Source: Ga0077560 sp046330435
Lineage (GTDB): Bacteria > Actinomycetota > Thermoleophilia > Miltoncostaeales > Miltoncostaeaceae
Length of the DNA stretch: 64,000 bases
Direction of reading: 5' to 3'
NCBI GenBank assembly: GCA_046330435.1
Contig: JAXLST010000007.1
Location: 357,063 to 421,062 of the forward strand
This document shows, piece after piece, positions 32,322 through 41,566 of this stretch. Made by a program: the position numbers and the translations under genes. The first letter of the stretch is position 1. Every line of letters begins with the position of its first letter. Under the pieces are notes generated by a model that saw only the letters and a list, made by a program, of their open reading frames with translations, was not told the DNA's origin and did no database searches.

Positions 32322-33598
32322 GCCACTCCGCCGTCGAGGTGATCCGCGCCAAGCGCGACGGGGCGGAGCTCACCGAGGACCAGATCCGCTGGTTCCTGGA
32401 CGCGTACACGCGCGGCGAGGTCGCCGACGAACAGGCCTCCGCGCTGCTCATGGCGGTGTTCTTCCGCGGCATGACCCCGTCCGAGCTGTCGGTGTGGACC
32501 GAGGCGATGATCCGCTCCGGCCGCCGCCTGGACCTGTCGTCGGTCCCCATGCCCACCGTCGACAAGCACTCCACGGGCGGGGTGGGGGACAAGATCAGCC
32601 TGCCGCTGTGCCCGCTGGTCGCCGCGTGCGGCGTGGCCGTGCCGCAGCTGTCCGGCCGGGGGCTGGGCCACACCGGCGGGACCCTGGACAAGCTGGAGGC
32701 GATCCCCGGCATCCGCACGGGGCTCTCCGGCGACGAGTTCATCGCGCAGCTGGCGGAGATCGGCGCGGTCATCTGCGCCGCCGGGCCGGACCTGGCACCC
32801 GCCGACCGCAAGCTCTACGCGCTGCGCGACGTGACCGGCACCGTGGAGTCCATCCCGCTCATCGCCAGCTCGATCATGTCCAAGAAGATCGCCGAGGGCA
32901 CCGCTGGGCTGGTGCTGGACGTGAAGTTCGGCTCCGGGGCGTTCATGACCCAGGTGGACCGCTCCCGGGAGCTGGCCCGCACGATGGTGGGGCTCGGCGA
33001 CGCCCACGGCGTGCGCACCGTCGCGCTGCTCACCGACATGGACACCCCCCTGGGGCGCACCGCCGGGAACGGCCTGGAGATCCGCGAGACCCTCGAGGTG
33101 CTGGAGGGCGGCGGGCCGGACGACGTGGTGGAGGTCACCCTCGCGCTCGCCCGGGAGATGCTGGACTTGGCCGGGGTGGACGCCGACCCGGCGGCCGCCC
33201 TGCGCGACGGCCGGGCGATGGACCGCTGGCGCACGATGATCCGCGCCCAGGGCGGGGACCCGGACGCCCCGCTGCCGGTGGCCCGACACATCGAGGAGGT
33301 CCGCGCGGACCGTGACGGCTTCGTGACCCGGCTCGACGCGATGGCCGTCGGCGTCGCCGCCTGGCGCCTGGGTGCCGGGCGGGCCCGCAAGGAGGACCCC
33401 GTGAGCGCCGCGGCGGGCGTGGTGCTCCACGTCGCCCAGGGCGATCCGGTGCGTGCCGGGCAGGTCGTCGCGGAGCTGCACGCCGACGACGAGGCCCACC
33501 TGGCGTCCGGCCGCGAGGCGTTCGCCTCGGCCGCGGTCATCGGCGACGCGGCACCGGCGCCGGCGCCCCGCGTGCTGGAGCGCATCGCGGCGCCCTGA
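32318..33598 (+). CDS. deoA: thymidine/pyrimidine-nucleoside phosphorylase
   Basis: A 426-residue protein that splits thymidine, deoxyuridine or uridine with phosphate. Family signatures: 'VDKHSTGGVGDKISLPL' (phosphate site), 'QLSGRGLGHTGGTLDKLE' (the prosite signature), 'IASSIMSKKIAEGTAGLVLDVKFG' (base site) and a C-terminal alpha/beta domain ending '...VLERIAAP'. GTG start overlapping the cdd stop. It produces deoxyribose-1-phosphate, the substrate for the mutase/DeoC branch encoded upstream. Confidence 0.95.
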   Translation: MSHSAVEVIRAKRDGAELTEDQIRWFLDAYTRGEVADEQASALLMAVFFRGMTPSELSVWTEAMIRSGRRLDLSSVPMPTVDKHSTGGVGDKISLPLCPLVAACGVAVPQLSGRGLGHTGGTLDKLEAIPGIRTGLSGDEFIAQLAEIGAVICAAGPDLAPADRKLYALRDVTGTVESIPLIASSIMSKKIAEGTAGLVLDVKFGSGAFMTQVDRSRELARTMVGLGDAHGVRTVALLTDMDTPLGRTAGNGLEIRETLEVLEGGGPDDVVEVTLALAREMLDLAGVDADPAAALRDGRAMDRWRTMIRAQGGDPDAPLPVARHIEEVRADRDGFVTRLDAMAVGVAAWRLGAGRARKEDPVSAAAGVVLHVAQGDPVRAGQVVAELHADDEAHLASGREAFASAAVIGDAAPAPAPRVLERIAAP

Positions 33599-33748
33599 CG
33601 CGTGTCAGGCGCTGCATGCGGGCAAAACGCCTCGGAGGGGGTCGCGGCCCCGCGCCTTCCGTGGGCGCAGCCTGTATAAGCATCGGCACGGCCCGACCGG
33701 GGTCCGTGGGCGCCCCCGCCGCCGAAGGGGGAGTTGGAGGTGTTGTTG
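33599..33748 (+). promoter_or_regulatory. leader of the nucleoside ABC transporter operon
   Basis: 150-bp gap. A TATAAG hexamer at about 33674-33679 is a possible -10, though the matching -35 is weak. GGAGGTG 8-10 bases before ATG 33749 is a strong Shine-Dalgarno, so unlike many neighbours this operon has a leader. Confidence 0.35.
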
Positions 33749-34789
33749 ATGAGAGCACGACGCTGGAAGGCGTGGGCCAGTGTGGTTGCTGTGGTGGCCT
33801 CGACCGGCATGATCGCCGCCGGGTGTGGGAGCGACAGCTCCTCGGGTGACTCCGGGACGACGTCGACCCCGACCTCGGACTTCACCGCGGGCCTGGTGAG
33901 CGACGTCGGCAAGTTCAACGACCGGTCGTTCAACCAGTCCGCCCTGGAGGGCCTCCAGAAGGCGCAGACCGAGCTCGGCGTGAAGGGCACGCCCGTGGAG
34001 TCCACGGCGGCGGGCGACTACATCGCCAACCTCACGACGCTGGCGCGGGCCAAGACGGGCGTCACGATCGGCGTGGGCTTCCTCATGGCCGACGCGGTCG
34101 ACACCGTCGCGGGCAAGTTCCCCGACCAGAACTTCGCGATCATCGACTTCTCCCAGGCGGCCCTCAAGACCAAGCCCGCGAACGTGCGCGGCCTGGTGTT
34201 CGCCACCAACGAGAACAGCTACATGATCGGCTACATGGCCGCGAAGATGGCCGAGGCCAAGGGCAGCAAGGTCATCTCCGCCGTGGGCGGCCTCAAGATC
34301 CCGACGGTCGACATCTTCATCGCCGGGTACCAGGCGGGCGCCAAGGCGGCCGTGCCGGACATCAAGGTGCTGGTCGACTACTCCCAGGACTTCGTCGCCC
34401 AGGCGAAGTGCAAGGAGAAGGCCCTGGACCAGATCTCCAAGGGCTCGCAGGTCGTGTTCCAGGTGGCCGGCGGCTGCGGCCTCGGCGCCCTGTCCGCCGC
34501 GGCGGACAAGAAGGTGTGGGGCGTCGGCGTCGACCGCGACCAGTCCGACCTGGGCGCGCACATCCTCACCAGCGCCGTGAAGCGCGTCGACGTGTCGGTG
34601 TTCGACACGATCAAGGACGCGAAGGACGGCACCTTCACCGGCGGTGAGGACAAGGTCTTCAACCTGGCCAACGACGGTGTGGGCCTCGGGAAGATCAGCG
34701 ACCAGGTGCCGCAGGAGCTCGTCGACGAGGTCGACGGCCTCAAGCAGCAGATCATCGACGGCACCATCAAGGTCCCGGACACCCTCTAA
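33749..34789 (+). CDS. BMP-family nucleoside-binding lipoprotein
   Basis: A 346-residue protein with a lipoprotein signal (lipobox Cys26 in TGMIAAGC) and a Ser/Thr/Gly linker. The BMP/PnrA-like ligand-binding domain starts at 'AGLVSDVGKFNDRSFNQSA', the family hallmark, and continues with 'GVGFLMADAVDTVAGKFPD', 'VRGLVFATNENSYMIGYMA' and 'GVGVDRDQSDLG'. PnrA-type proteins bind purine or pyrimidine nucleosides outside the membrane. Followed directly by the ATPase and permease genes of a complete uptake system. Start ATG 33749 has an ideal Shine-Dalgarno. Confidence 0.93.
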   Translation: MRARRWKAWASVVAVVASTGMIAAGCGSDSSSGDSGTTSTPTSDFTAGLVSDVGKFNDRSFNQSALEGLQKAQTELGVKGTPVESTAAGDYIANLTTLARAKTGVTIGVGFLMADAVDTVAGKFPDQNFAIIDFSQAALKTKPANVRGLVFATNENSYMIGYMAAKMAEAKGSKVISAVGGLKIPTVDIFIAGYQAGAKAAVPDIKVLVDYSQDFVAQAKCKEKALDQISKGSQVVFQVAGGCGLGALSAAADKKVWGVGVDRDQSDLGAHILTSAVKRVDVSVFDTIKDAKDGTFTGGEDKVFNLANDGVGLGKISDQVPQELVDEVDGLKQQIIDGTIKVPDTL

Positions 34790-34795
34790 GCGGAC

Positions 34796-36361
34796 GTGAC
34801 CGGGCCGGACGCCCACGCGCAGGCTCCCTCGGCGGCGGTGCCGCCGGGGGAGCTGGTGCTCCAGCTCACGGGGATCACCAAGCGGTACCCCGGCATCGTG
34901 GCGTCCGACAACGTGAGCTTCGACCTGCGCCGCGGCGAGGTGCACGCGCTCCTCGGCGAGAACGGCGCCGGCAAGTCGACGCTCATGAACGTGCTCTACG
35001 GGCTCACCGCCCCCGACGAGGGGGAGATCCGGGTCCGGGGCGAGGTGGTGCACATCGCCTCCCCGAACGACGCCATCGCCCTGGGCATCGGCATGGTGCA
35101 CCAGCACTTCATGCTGATCCCGGTGATGACCGTCGCCGAGAACATCGTCCTGTCGGTGGAGCCCACCCGCGCGGGCGGGCTGCTCGACCGGGCGGAGGCC
35201 TCCGGCCGGGTGCGCGCCATCTCGGAGCGCTTCGGCCTGGCGGTCGACCCCGACGCGCTGGTCCACGACATCACCGTCGGGATGCAGCAGCGCGTGGAGA
35301 TCCTCAAGGCCCTCTACCGCGGCGCGGACATCCTCATCCTGGACGAGCCCACCGCGGTGCTCACCCCGCAGGAGATCAGCGAGCTCGAGGGCATCCTGCG
35401 GAACCTCACCGCGCAGGGCACCTCCGTGATCTTCATCAGCCACAAGCTCAACGAGGTGCTGGAGATCGCGGACCGCGTGACGGTCCTGCGGCGCGGCAAG
35501 TACATCGCCACCGAGACCACCGAGGGCGCCACCGAGCAGAGCCTGGCGCGGTTCATGGTGGGCCGCGACGTGGTGCTCACCGTGGAGAAGGAGCCGGCGC
35601 ACCCGAAGGACCCGATCCTCGAGGTCGCCGACCTGGTGGTCCACGACGAGCGGGGCCTGGAGGCCGTGCGCGGCCTGTCGCTGCAGGTGCGCGGCGGCGA
35701 GATCGTCGGCATCGCCGGCGTGGACGGCAACGGCCAGGCTGAGCTCATCGACGCCATCACCGGGCTGCGGCGCCCCACCTCGGGCAGCATCCGCGTGAAC
35801 GGCCGCGAGATCGCCGGCGGGTCCCCGCACGACGCCCTGGAGGCCGGGGTGGGGCACATCCCCACCGACCGCCACCACCGGGGCCTGGTGCTGGACTTCT
35901 CGCTGGCCGAGAACATCGCGATCCACGACTTCGACAAGCCGCCGGCATCGCGGTACGGGTGGCTGTCCCCGAAGCGCCTCGAGGAGGCCGCGGAGCCGCT
36001 CATCGGCGAGTTCGACATCCGGGGCGGCGGGCCGCAGACGCACGCGGACGCCCTCTCCGGCGGCAACCAGCAGAAGGTCATCATCGCCCGCGAGGTCTCC
36101 CGTGACCCGCAGGTGCTGGTGGCCAGCCAGCCCACCCGCGGCCTCGACGTGGGCGCCATCGAGTACGTCCACAAGCGGCTGGTGGCCGAGCGCGACGAGG
36201 GCCGGGCCATCCTGCTGGTGTCCCTGGAGCTCGACGAGGTGCTGGGCCTCTCGGACCGCATCCTGGTGCTGTACGAGGGCCGCATCGTCGCGGAGTTCGG
36301 GCCGGGCGTGACCAAGGACGAGCTGGGCGTCGCCATGCTGGGCGGGAAGGTGGAGGCATGA
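34796..36361 (+). CDS. nucleoside ABC transporter ATP-binding protein (two ATPase domains)
   Basis: A 521-residue protein with two fused nucleotide-binding domains, as in RbsA/NupO. Domain 1: Walker A 'GENGAGKSTLMN', signature-like 'ITVGMQQRVEILKALYR' and Walker B 'ILILDEPTAVLTP'. Domain 2 has a degenerate Walker A (GIAGVDGNGQAELID), with 'LSGGNQQKVIIAREV' and 'VLVASQPTRGLDVGAIEY', where the Walker B Glu is replaced. One active and one degenerate site is normal for this subfamily. GTG start 7 bp after the binding-protein gene; the stop overlaps the permease gene in ATGA. Confidence 0.94.
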   Translation: MTGPDAHAQAPSAAVPPGELVLQLTGITKRYPGIVASDNVSFDLRRGEVHALLGENGAGKSTLMNVLYGLTAPDEGEIRVRGEVVHIASPNDAIALGIGMVHQHFMLIPVMTVAENIVLSVEPTRAGGLLDRAEASGRVRAISERFGLAVDPDALVHDITVGMQQRVEILKALYRGADILILDEPTAVLTPQEISELEGILRNLTAQGTSVIFISHKLNEVLEIADRVTVLRRGKYIATETTEGATEQSLARFMVGRDVVLTVEKEPAHPKDPILEVADLVVHDERGLEAVRGLSLQVRGGEIVGIAGVDGNGQAELIDAITGLRRPTSGSIRVNGREIAGGSPHDALEAGVGHIPTDRHHRGLVLDFSLAENIAIHDFDKPPASRYGWLSPKRLEEAAEPLIGEFDIRGGGPQTHADALSGGNQQKVIIAREVSRDPQVLVASQPTRGLDVGAIEYVHKRLVAERDEGRAILLVSLELDEVLGLSDRILVLYEGRIVAEFGPGVTKDELGVAMLGGKVEA

Positions 36362-38874
36362 GCACGACCGCGCCGCCCCCGGCCGCACCGCCGGACGCCG
36401 GGCCCCCGCCGTCGGGCGCCCCGGGCATGGGCGGGGCCTTCCGCGGGCTGTTCACGCAGCACAGCGGCGGGTTCATCACCTCGATCATCACGACGGTGCT
36501 GGCCTTCGTGGTGGGCGGCATCGTGGTGCTGCTCACCGGATCCAACCCGCTGCGCGTCTACCAGGGCATCTTCAACGGCACCGGCCTGGACTGGTTCTTC
36601 CCGTGGGTGGGCGGCGACGACCGCGTGAACGCGGCGTTCAACCTGCAGCAGACCCTGCTGGTCACCACCACGCTCATCCTCACCGGCCTCGCCGTCGCGT
36701 TCGCGTTCCGGTGCGGCCTGTTCAACATCGGCGGCCAGGGCCAGTGGGTGGCCGGCGCCGTGGTGTCGGTGTGGGTGGGTTCCTCGTGGGCCGGCCTCGC
36801 CGGGCCCGTGCACATCGTGCTGGCCATCGTGCTCGCCGCCCTCGCGGGCGCCCTGTGGGCCGGCATCGCCGGCATCCTCAAGGCCACCGTCGGGGCCCAC
36901 GAGGTCATCAGCACCATCATGCTGAACTGGATCGCCTACTACGGCGGGTCCTACCTGTTCGGCCTCGGCGGCCCGCTGCAGAACACCCCCAACCCGTCGG
37001 TGCCGATCAGCAACGACGTGGTCGACTCGGCCAAGCTGCCGGTCTGGTGGGGCGACAAGGACCTGCAGGGCCTGCACATCGGCTTCTTCCTGGCCGTCCT
37101 CGCCCTGGTGGCGTACTGGCTCATCCTGTCCCGCACCACCCTCGGGTTCCGGGTGCGCGCCGTGGGCCGCAACCCGGAGGCCGCCCGCTACGGCGGCATC
37201 GGGGTGGGCCGCAGCTACTTCCTGGCGATGGCCATCTCCGGCGCGTTCGCCGGCCTGGGCGGCGCCATGGACATGCTGGGCTGGCAGTTCCGCCTCGGGA
37301 CACTGGACATCCAGTTCTCGCAGGTCGGCTTCATCGGCATCGCCGTCGCCCTGCTGGGGCGCAACACGGCGGTGGGCGTGTTCTTCGCCTCGCTGCTGTT
37401 CGGCGCCCTGCTGTACGGCACCTCGACGCGCAGCATCGACCAGTCGATCATCCAGCCGCAGCTCGCGGGCAACCTCACCACGATCATCCAGGCGCTGGTG
37501 CTGCTGTTCATCGGCGCCGACGTGGTGATCCTGTGGCTCTGGAGCCGCCGCGGGAAGGGCCTCCCGCGGTTCCGGATGCCGCACCTCGCGTTCCGGCGAC
37601 CTCCCGAGGCCACCTCCACGCTCGTGGAGCAGGCGCCGCAGGAGCTGGTGCGCCCGGCCGGCCCGCCCATGGGGGCGCGCCTGGCCGCGTGGGCGCAGCG
37701 CATCGTCCCGCGGGGGGTGCGCGGGGTCGGGATCCTCGGCATCGCGCTCGCCGTGCTCGCGTTCTGGGTGGCCGCGCCGCCCATCGCGGTGCGCACCCCC
37801 GTGGTGCCCATCCTCGTCGGCCTCGCCGGGATCGCCGCCGGCGCATGGGTTGCCACCAAGGGGCAGAAGCGCCTGGGCCTGATCGCGGTGGGCCTGTCGG
37901 TGCTGGGCGCCGGCGTGGGCGCGCTCGCCACGAACTCCAGCGTCGAGAACCTGGAGTCGGTGTTCGTGTGGTCGGCGCTCACCGCGTCCATGCTGCGGTT
38001 CGCGACCCCGCTCATCTTCGCCGCGCTCGGCGGGATGTTCTCCGAGCGCAGCGGCGTGGTGAACATCGGCCTCGACGGCATGATGCTCGCCGGCTGCTTC
38101 TTCGGCGTCCTGGGCGCCGACCGCCTGGGCCACTGGGTGTGGGGCATCGTGTGCGCGCTGCTCGCCGGCGCGGTGATCGCGGGGATCCACGCGGTGGTGT
38201 CCATCCACTGGCGCGCCGACCAGATCGTGAGCGGCACCGCCATCAACTTCCTGTCCTACGGCCTCACCGGGTTCCTGTTCATCGACCTGTACGGGCCGGA
38301 GGGCACGCCGGGCGGCATCCCGGCGATCCCGGCGCTCGACCTGGGGCCGCTCAAGGACATCCCGTTCTTCGGGGACGCGTTCGGCGAGCTCAACCTCATG
38401 ATCTGGGTCGCGTTCCTCATGGTCATCGTGGGCTACGTGGTGATGTTCCGCACCCCGTTCGGCCTCCGGCTGCGCGCCGTGGGCGAGCACCCGCGGGCCG
38501 CCGAGACGGTGGGCCTGTCGGTCTACCGCACCCGGTACACCGCGGTGATCATCAGCGGCATGCTCGCCTCGATGGGCGGCGCGTTCCTGTCCATCGGCTT
38601 CGTCAACAGCTTCAGCGAGCGCATGACCGCCGGCGCCGGGTTCATCGCCCTGGCCGCGCTCATCTTCGGGAACTGGCGCCCGAAGGGCCTGTTCCTGGCG
38701 GCGCTGCTGTTCGGGTTCTCCAGCGCGATCGCCCAGCGGCTGCCGGTGTACTCGGACTCCGCCGCGATCCTGTTCGAGACCTTCCCCTACGTGGTGACGC
38801 TGATCATGATCGCCGGCGTCATCGGGCGGCCCCGCCCGCCGGCCGCGGTCGGCATCCCGTACAAGCGGTCGTGA
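36358..38874 (+). CDS. fused two-domain nucleoside ABC permease (NupB-NupC type)
   Basis: An 838-residue membrane protein holding two complete permease domains of the branched-chain/ribose (BPD_transp_2) type. The first (residues ~45-395) contains 'FRCGLFNIGGQGQWVAGAVV' and 'RAVGRNPEAARYGGIGV'. The second (~535-825) contains 'FSERSGVVNIGLDGMMLAGC' and 'RAVGEHPRAAETVGLSVY'. In most nucleoside transporters these are two separate genes; here one polypeptide joins them through a ~130-residue linker with three extra hydrophobic segments. The N-terminus is Pro-rich. It completes the uptake operon. Confidence 0.93.
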   Translation: MSTTAPPPAAPPDAGPPPSGAPGMGGAFRGLFTQHSGGFITSIITTVLAFVVGGIVVLLTGSNPLRVYQGIFNGTGLDWFFPWVGGDDRVNAAFNLQQTLLVTTTLILTGLAVAFAFRCGLFNIGGQGQWVAGAVVSVWVGSSWAGLAGPVHIVLAIVLAALAGALWAGIAGILKATVGAHEVISTIMLNWIAYYGGSYLFGLGGPLQNTPNPSVPISNDVVDSAKLPVWWGDKDLQGLHIGFFLAVLALVAYWLILSRTTLGFRVRAVGRNPEAARYGGIGVGRSYFLAMAISGAFAGLGGAMDMLGWQFRLGTLDIQFSQVGFIGIAVALLGRNTAVGVFFASLLFGALLYGTSTRSIDQSIIQPQLAGNLTTIIQALVLLFIGADVVILWLWSRRGKGLPRFRMPHLAFRRPPEATSTLVEQAPQELVRPAGPPMGARLAAWAQRIVPRGVRGVGILGIALAVLAFWVAAPPIAVRTPVVPILVGLAGIAAGAWVATKGQKRLGLIAVGLSVLGAGVGALATNSSVENLESVFVWSALTASMLRFATPLIFAALGGMFSERSGVVNIGLDGMMLAGCFFGVLGADRLGHWVWGIVCALLAGAVIAGIHAVVSIHWRADQIVSGTAINFLSYGLTGFLFIDLYGPEGTPGGIPAIPALDLGPLKDIPFFGDAFGELNLMIWVAFLMVIVGYVVMFRTPFGLRLRAVGEHPRAAETVGLSVYRTRYTAVIISGMLASMGGAFLSIGFVNSFSERMTAGAGFIALAALIFGNWRPKGLFLAALLFGFSSAIAQRLPVYSDSAAILFETFPYVVTLIMIAGVIGRPRPPAAVGIPYKRS

Positions 38875-38912
38875 GGATGGACACGGCCCGCGCATGAGGA
38901 GTCTGATGGGCC

Positions 38913-40820
38913 ATGGGGGCGTACCAGGAGACCTATGACCGGTGGCTCGCCGACCCGGAGGCGTTCTGGGCGGAGCGGGCACGGGACATCGAGTGGTTCC
39001 GTGAGCCGGATGCGGTGCTGGACCGCTCGGCCGATCCGATCTTCCGGTGGTTCCCCGGCGGGCGGCTGAACACCTGCCACAACGCCCTCGACCGGCACGT
39101 CCGCGACGGCCGGGCCGACCAGGCGGCGCTCATCCACGACAGCCCGGTGACGGGCACGGTCACCACCTTCACCTACGCGGAGCTGCTGGACCGCACCGCC
39201 CGTGTGGCCGGCGCCCTCGCCCGGCTGGGCGTGGGGAAGGGCGACCGCGTGGTGCTCTACATGCCGATGGTCCCCGAGGCCGTCATGGCGATGCTCGCCT
39301 GCGCCCGCCTGGGGGCGGTGCACTCGGTGGTGTTCGGCGGCTTCGCCGCCGCGGAGCTCGCCACCCGCATCGACGACTGCACGCCGAAGGTCGTGATGAC
39401 CGCCTCCTGCGGCATCGAGCCGAGCCACCTCGTGCAGTACATGCCGCTGCTGGACCACGCGCTGGAGCTCGCGGAGCACCGGGTCGAGCACTGCGTGGTG
39501 CTGCAGCGCCCGCAGCACACCGCCGACCTCACCCCGGGCCGCGACCTCGACTGGGAGACGTTCCTGGACGGTGCCGAGCCGGCGCCGTGCACGGAGGTGG
39601 AGGCCACCGACCCGCTGTACGTGCTCTACACCTCGGGCACCACGGGCGTCCCGAAGGGCGTGGTGCGCGACAACGGCGGGCACGCGGTGGCGCTGAACTG
39701 GTCGATGCCCGCCGTCTACGGCGTGGACGCCGGCGAGGTGTTCTGGGCGGCGTCGGACATCGGCTGGGTGGTGGGCCACAGCTACATCGTCTACGCGCCG
39801 CTGCTGCACGGCTGCACCACCGTGATGTACGAGGGCAAGCCGGTGGGGACGCCCGACGCCGGGGCGTTCTGGCGGGTGTGCGCGCAGCACGGGGTGGACG
39901 TGATGTTCACGGCACCCACCGCGATGCGCGCCATCAAGCGGGACGACCCCCGGGCGGAGATGATGGCCGGGTACGACCTGGGGACGCTGCGCGCCCTGTT
40001 CCTGGCGGGGGAGCGCTGCGACCCGGACACGCTGCTGTGGTCGCAGGAGATCCTGGGTGGCCGGCCGGTGATCGACCACTGGTGGCAGACGGAGACCGGC
40101 TGGCCCATGGCCGCGAACTGCCTGGGCATCGAACCCCTGCCGATCAGGCCCGGTTCGCCGGCGCGCGCGGTGCCCGGCTACGACATCCGGGTGCTGGACG
40201 AGGACGGCCACGACGCACCGATCGGGGAGATCGGGGCGCTGTGCGTGCGGCTCCCGTTGCCGCCGGGCTGCACCCCCACCCTGTGGGGCGGGGACGAGCG
40301 GTGGATCTCCTCGTACCTGTCGCGGTTCCCCGGCCACTACATGACCGCCGACGCCGGCTACATGGACGCCGACCACTACGTGTACGTGATGAGCCGCATC
40401 GACGACGTCATCAACACCGCCGGCCACCGGCTGTCCACGGGGCAGATGGAGGAGGTCGTCGCGGCCCATCCGGACGTCGCCGAGTGCGCCGTCGTGGGTG
40501 TCGCGGACGACTTCAAGGGCCAGGTGCCGATGGGCTTCGCCGTGCTGAAGTCCGGGGTCGACCGGCCGCACGAGGACGTGGTGAGGGAGCTCGTGCGGCG
40601 CGTGCGGGACGAGATCGGGCCGGTGGCGTCCTTCAAGCAGGCCAGCATCGTGCGGGCGCTGCCCAAGACCCGTTCCGGCAAGGTGCTGCGCGGCACGATC
40701 CGCCGGATGGCCGACGGCGAGGTGTGGCACATGCCCGCCACCATCGAGGATCCGTCGGTGCTCGACGACTTCGCGGCGCTGCTGGAGTCCTTCGGCCACA
40801 CGGTGCGGCCGCACGCGTGA
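38913..40820 (+). CDS. AMP-forming acyl-CoA synthetase (acetyl/propionyl-CoA synthetase type)
   Basis: A 635-residue enzyme that activates a short carboxylate with ATP and CoA. Core motifs: 'LYTSGTTGVPKGVV' (P-loop), 'WWQTETGWPM', 'GYMDADHYVYVMSRIDDVINTAGHR' (hinge) and 'PKTRSGKVLRGTIRRM' with the catalytic Lys. 'FWAASDIGWVVGHSYIVYAPL' matches the propionyl/acetyl-CoA synthetase group. Start ATG 38913 is preceded by GAGGAG. It lies 38 bp after the permease on the same strand, so it may belong to the salvage operon and turn the acetate made from acetaldehyde into acetyl-CoA (inference). Confidence 0.9.
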   Translation: MGAYQETYDRWLADPEAFWAERARDIEWFREPDAVLDRSADPIFRWFPGGRLNTCHNALDRHVRDGRADQAALIHDSPVTGTVTTFTYAELLDRTARVAGALARLGVGKGDRVVLYMPMVPEAVMAMLACARLGAVHSVVFGGFAAAELATRIDDCTPKVVMTASCGIEPSHLVQYMPLLDHALELAEHRVEHCVVLQRPQHTADLTPGRDLDWETFLDGAEPAPCTEVEATDPLYVLYTSGTTGVPKGVVRDNGGHAVALNWSMPAVYGVDAGEVFWAASDIGWVVGHSYIVYAPLLHGCTTVMYEGKPVGTPDAGAFWRVCAQHGVDVMFTAPTAMRAIKRDDPRAEMMAGYDLGTLRALFLAGERCDPDTLLWSQEILGGRPVIDHWWQTETGWPMAANCLGIEPLPIRPGSPARAVPGYDIRVLDEDGHDAPIGEIGALCVRLPLPPGCTPTLWGGDERWISSYLSRFPGHYMTADAGYMDADHYVYVMSRIDDVINTAGHRLSTGQMEEVVAAHPDVAECAVVGVADDFKGQVPMGFAVLKSGVDRPHEDVVRELVRRVRDEIGPVASFKQASIVRALPKTRSGKVLRGTIRRMADGEVWHMPATIEDPSVLDDFAALLESFGHTVRPHA

Positions 40821-40823
40821 GCC

Positions 40824-41483
40824 TCAGCCGGTCTCGCCGGCGAGCCGCCGCTCCAGTGAGTCCAGGATGAGGTCCAGCCCGTAGCCGAACTCGTCGGCGT
40901 AGTCGTACGACCCGCCGGCGATCATCTGGGTGATCATCTCGTTCATCCGCGGGTACCGGTCGGGCGGCAGCAGGTGCGCGATGCCGGTGGTGAACGCCTC
41001 GGCGTCCGCGCCCGCCTCGAACGGCAGGTTGAGCTCGGTGAGCACGAACCCGTGCACGTAGGCGTCGATGGCCGAGAACGCGTGGGCCGCGAGGGCCACG
41101 CCGAACCCGTTGGCGCGCAGGCACGCCAGCACCGCCTCGTGGTGGGCGAGGAGGGCGGGCCCGGGGGTGCGCCGCGACTCGATGAGCCCCAGCGCCCAGG
41201 GGTGGCGCGACAGGACCTCGCGGGCGGACGCGGCGCGGGCGGCCATCGCCTCCCGCCAGGGTTCATCCGGCGCGGGCAGGGCGACGGCCGAGAACACGGC
41301 GTCCACGAGCCCGTCCAGCAGGGCCTCCTTGCCGGGGATGTGGTGGTAGAGGGACATGGCCTCCACACCGAGCTCCCGCCCGACGTTGCGCATCGACACG
41401 GCTCCCAGGCCCCCGCGGTCCGCCACGCGGACGCCGGCCTCGATGATCCCGTCCCGGCTCAGCGCCGGGCGCCGCTGCGCCAC
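40824..41483 (-). CDS. TetR/AcrR-family regulator
   Basis: A 219-residue protein. N-terminal helix-turn-helix (residues ~8-50) with 'MRNVGRELGVEAMSLYHHIPGKEALLDGLVD', followed by a TetR_C-type ligand-binding domain (LLAHHEAVLACLRANGFGVA, HAFSAIDAYVHGFVL). GTG start at 41483. It is divergent from an oxidoreductase gene and shares with it two 14-bp palindromes, so it most likely represses both itself and that gene. Its stop lies 3 bp from the convergent synthetase gene end. Confidence 0.9.
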   Translation of the reverse strand: MAQRRPALSRDGIIEAGVRVADRGGLGAVSMRNVGRELGVEAMSLYHHIPGKEALLDGLVDAVFSAVALPAPDEPWREAMAARAASAREVLSRHPWALGLIESRRTPGPALLAHHEAVLACLRANGFGVALAAHAFSAIDAYVHGFVLTELNLPFEAGADAEAFTTGIAHLLPPDRYPRMNEMITQMIAGGSYDYADEFGYGLDLILDSLERRLAGETG

Positions 41484-41509
41484 CGCGGTCCCCCATCCGG
41501 CTTGCGGAG

Positions 41510-41523
41510 CTTACGCCCGTAAG
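41510..41523. promoter_or_regulatory. TetR operator, site 1
   Basis: CTTACGCCCGTAAG, a perfect 6-bp-arm palindrome with a 2-bp centre. It overlaps a TAAGCT -10 candidate for the TetR gene. Confidence 0.65.
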
Positions 41524-41542
41524 GTTACCCTGCCCGCACAGA

Positions 41543-41556
41543 CTTACGACTGTAAG
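41543..41556. promoter_or_regulatory. TetR operator, site 2
   Basis: CTTACGACTGTAAG, matching site 1 at 12 of 14 positions, with its start 33 bp (about three helical turns) from that of site 1. It ends in the Shine-Dalgarno region of the oxidoreductase gene and lies just after a TACCCT -10 candidate (41526-41531). Confidence 0.65.
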
Positions 41557-41566
41557 GAGCGTTGGG

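Noticed and set aside
33605..36388. Long minus-strand ORF over the nucleoside ABC genes
   Set aside because: Composition is a reverse-strand shadow (Leu/His/Asp/Gly-rich) of well recognised BMP and ATPase genes.
35314..38982. Very long minus-strand ORF over the permease gene
   Set aside because: Arg/Gly/His/Glu-rich shadow with no domain; the opposite strand encodes an evident permease.
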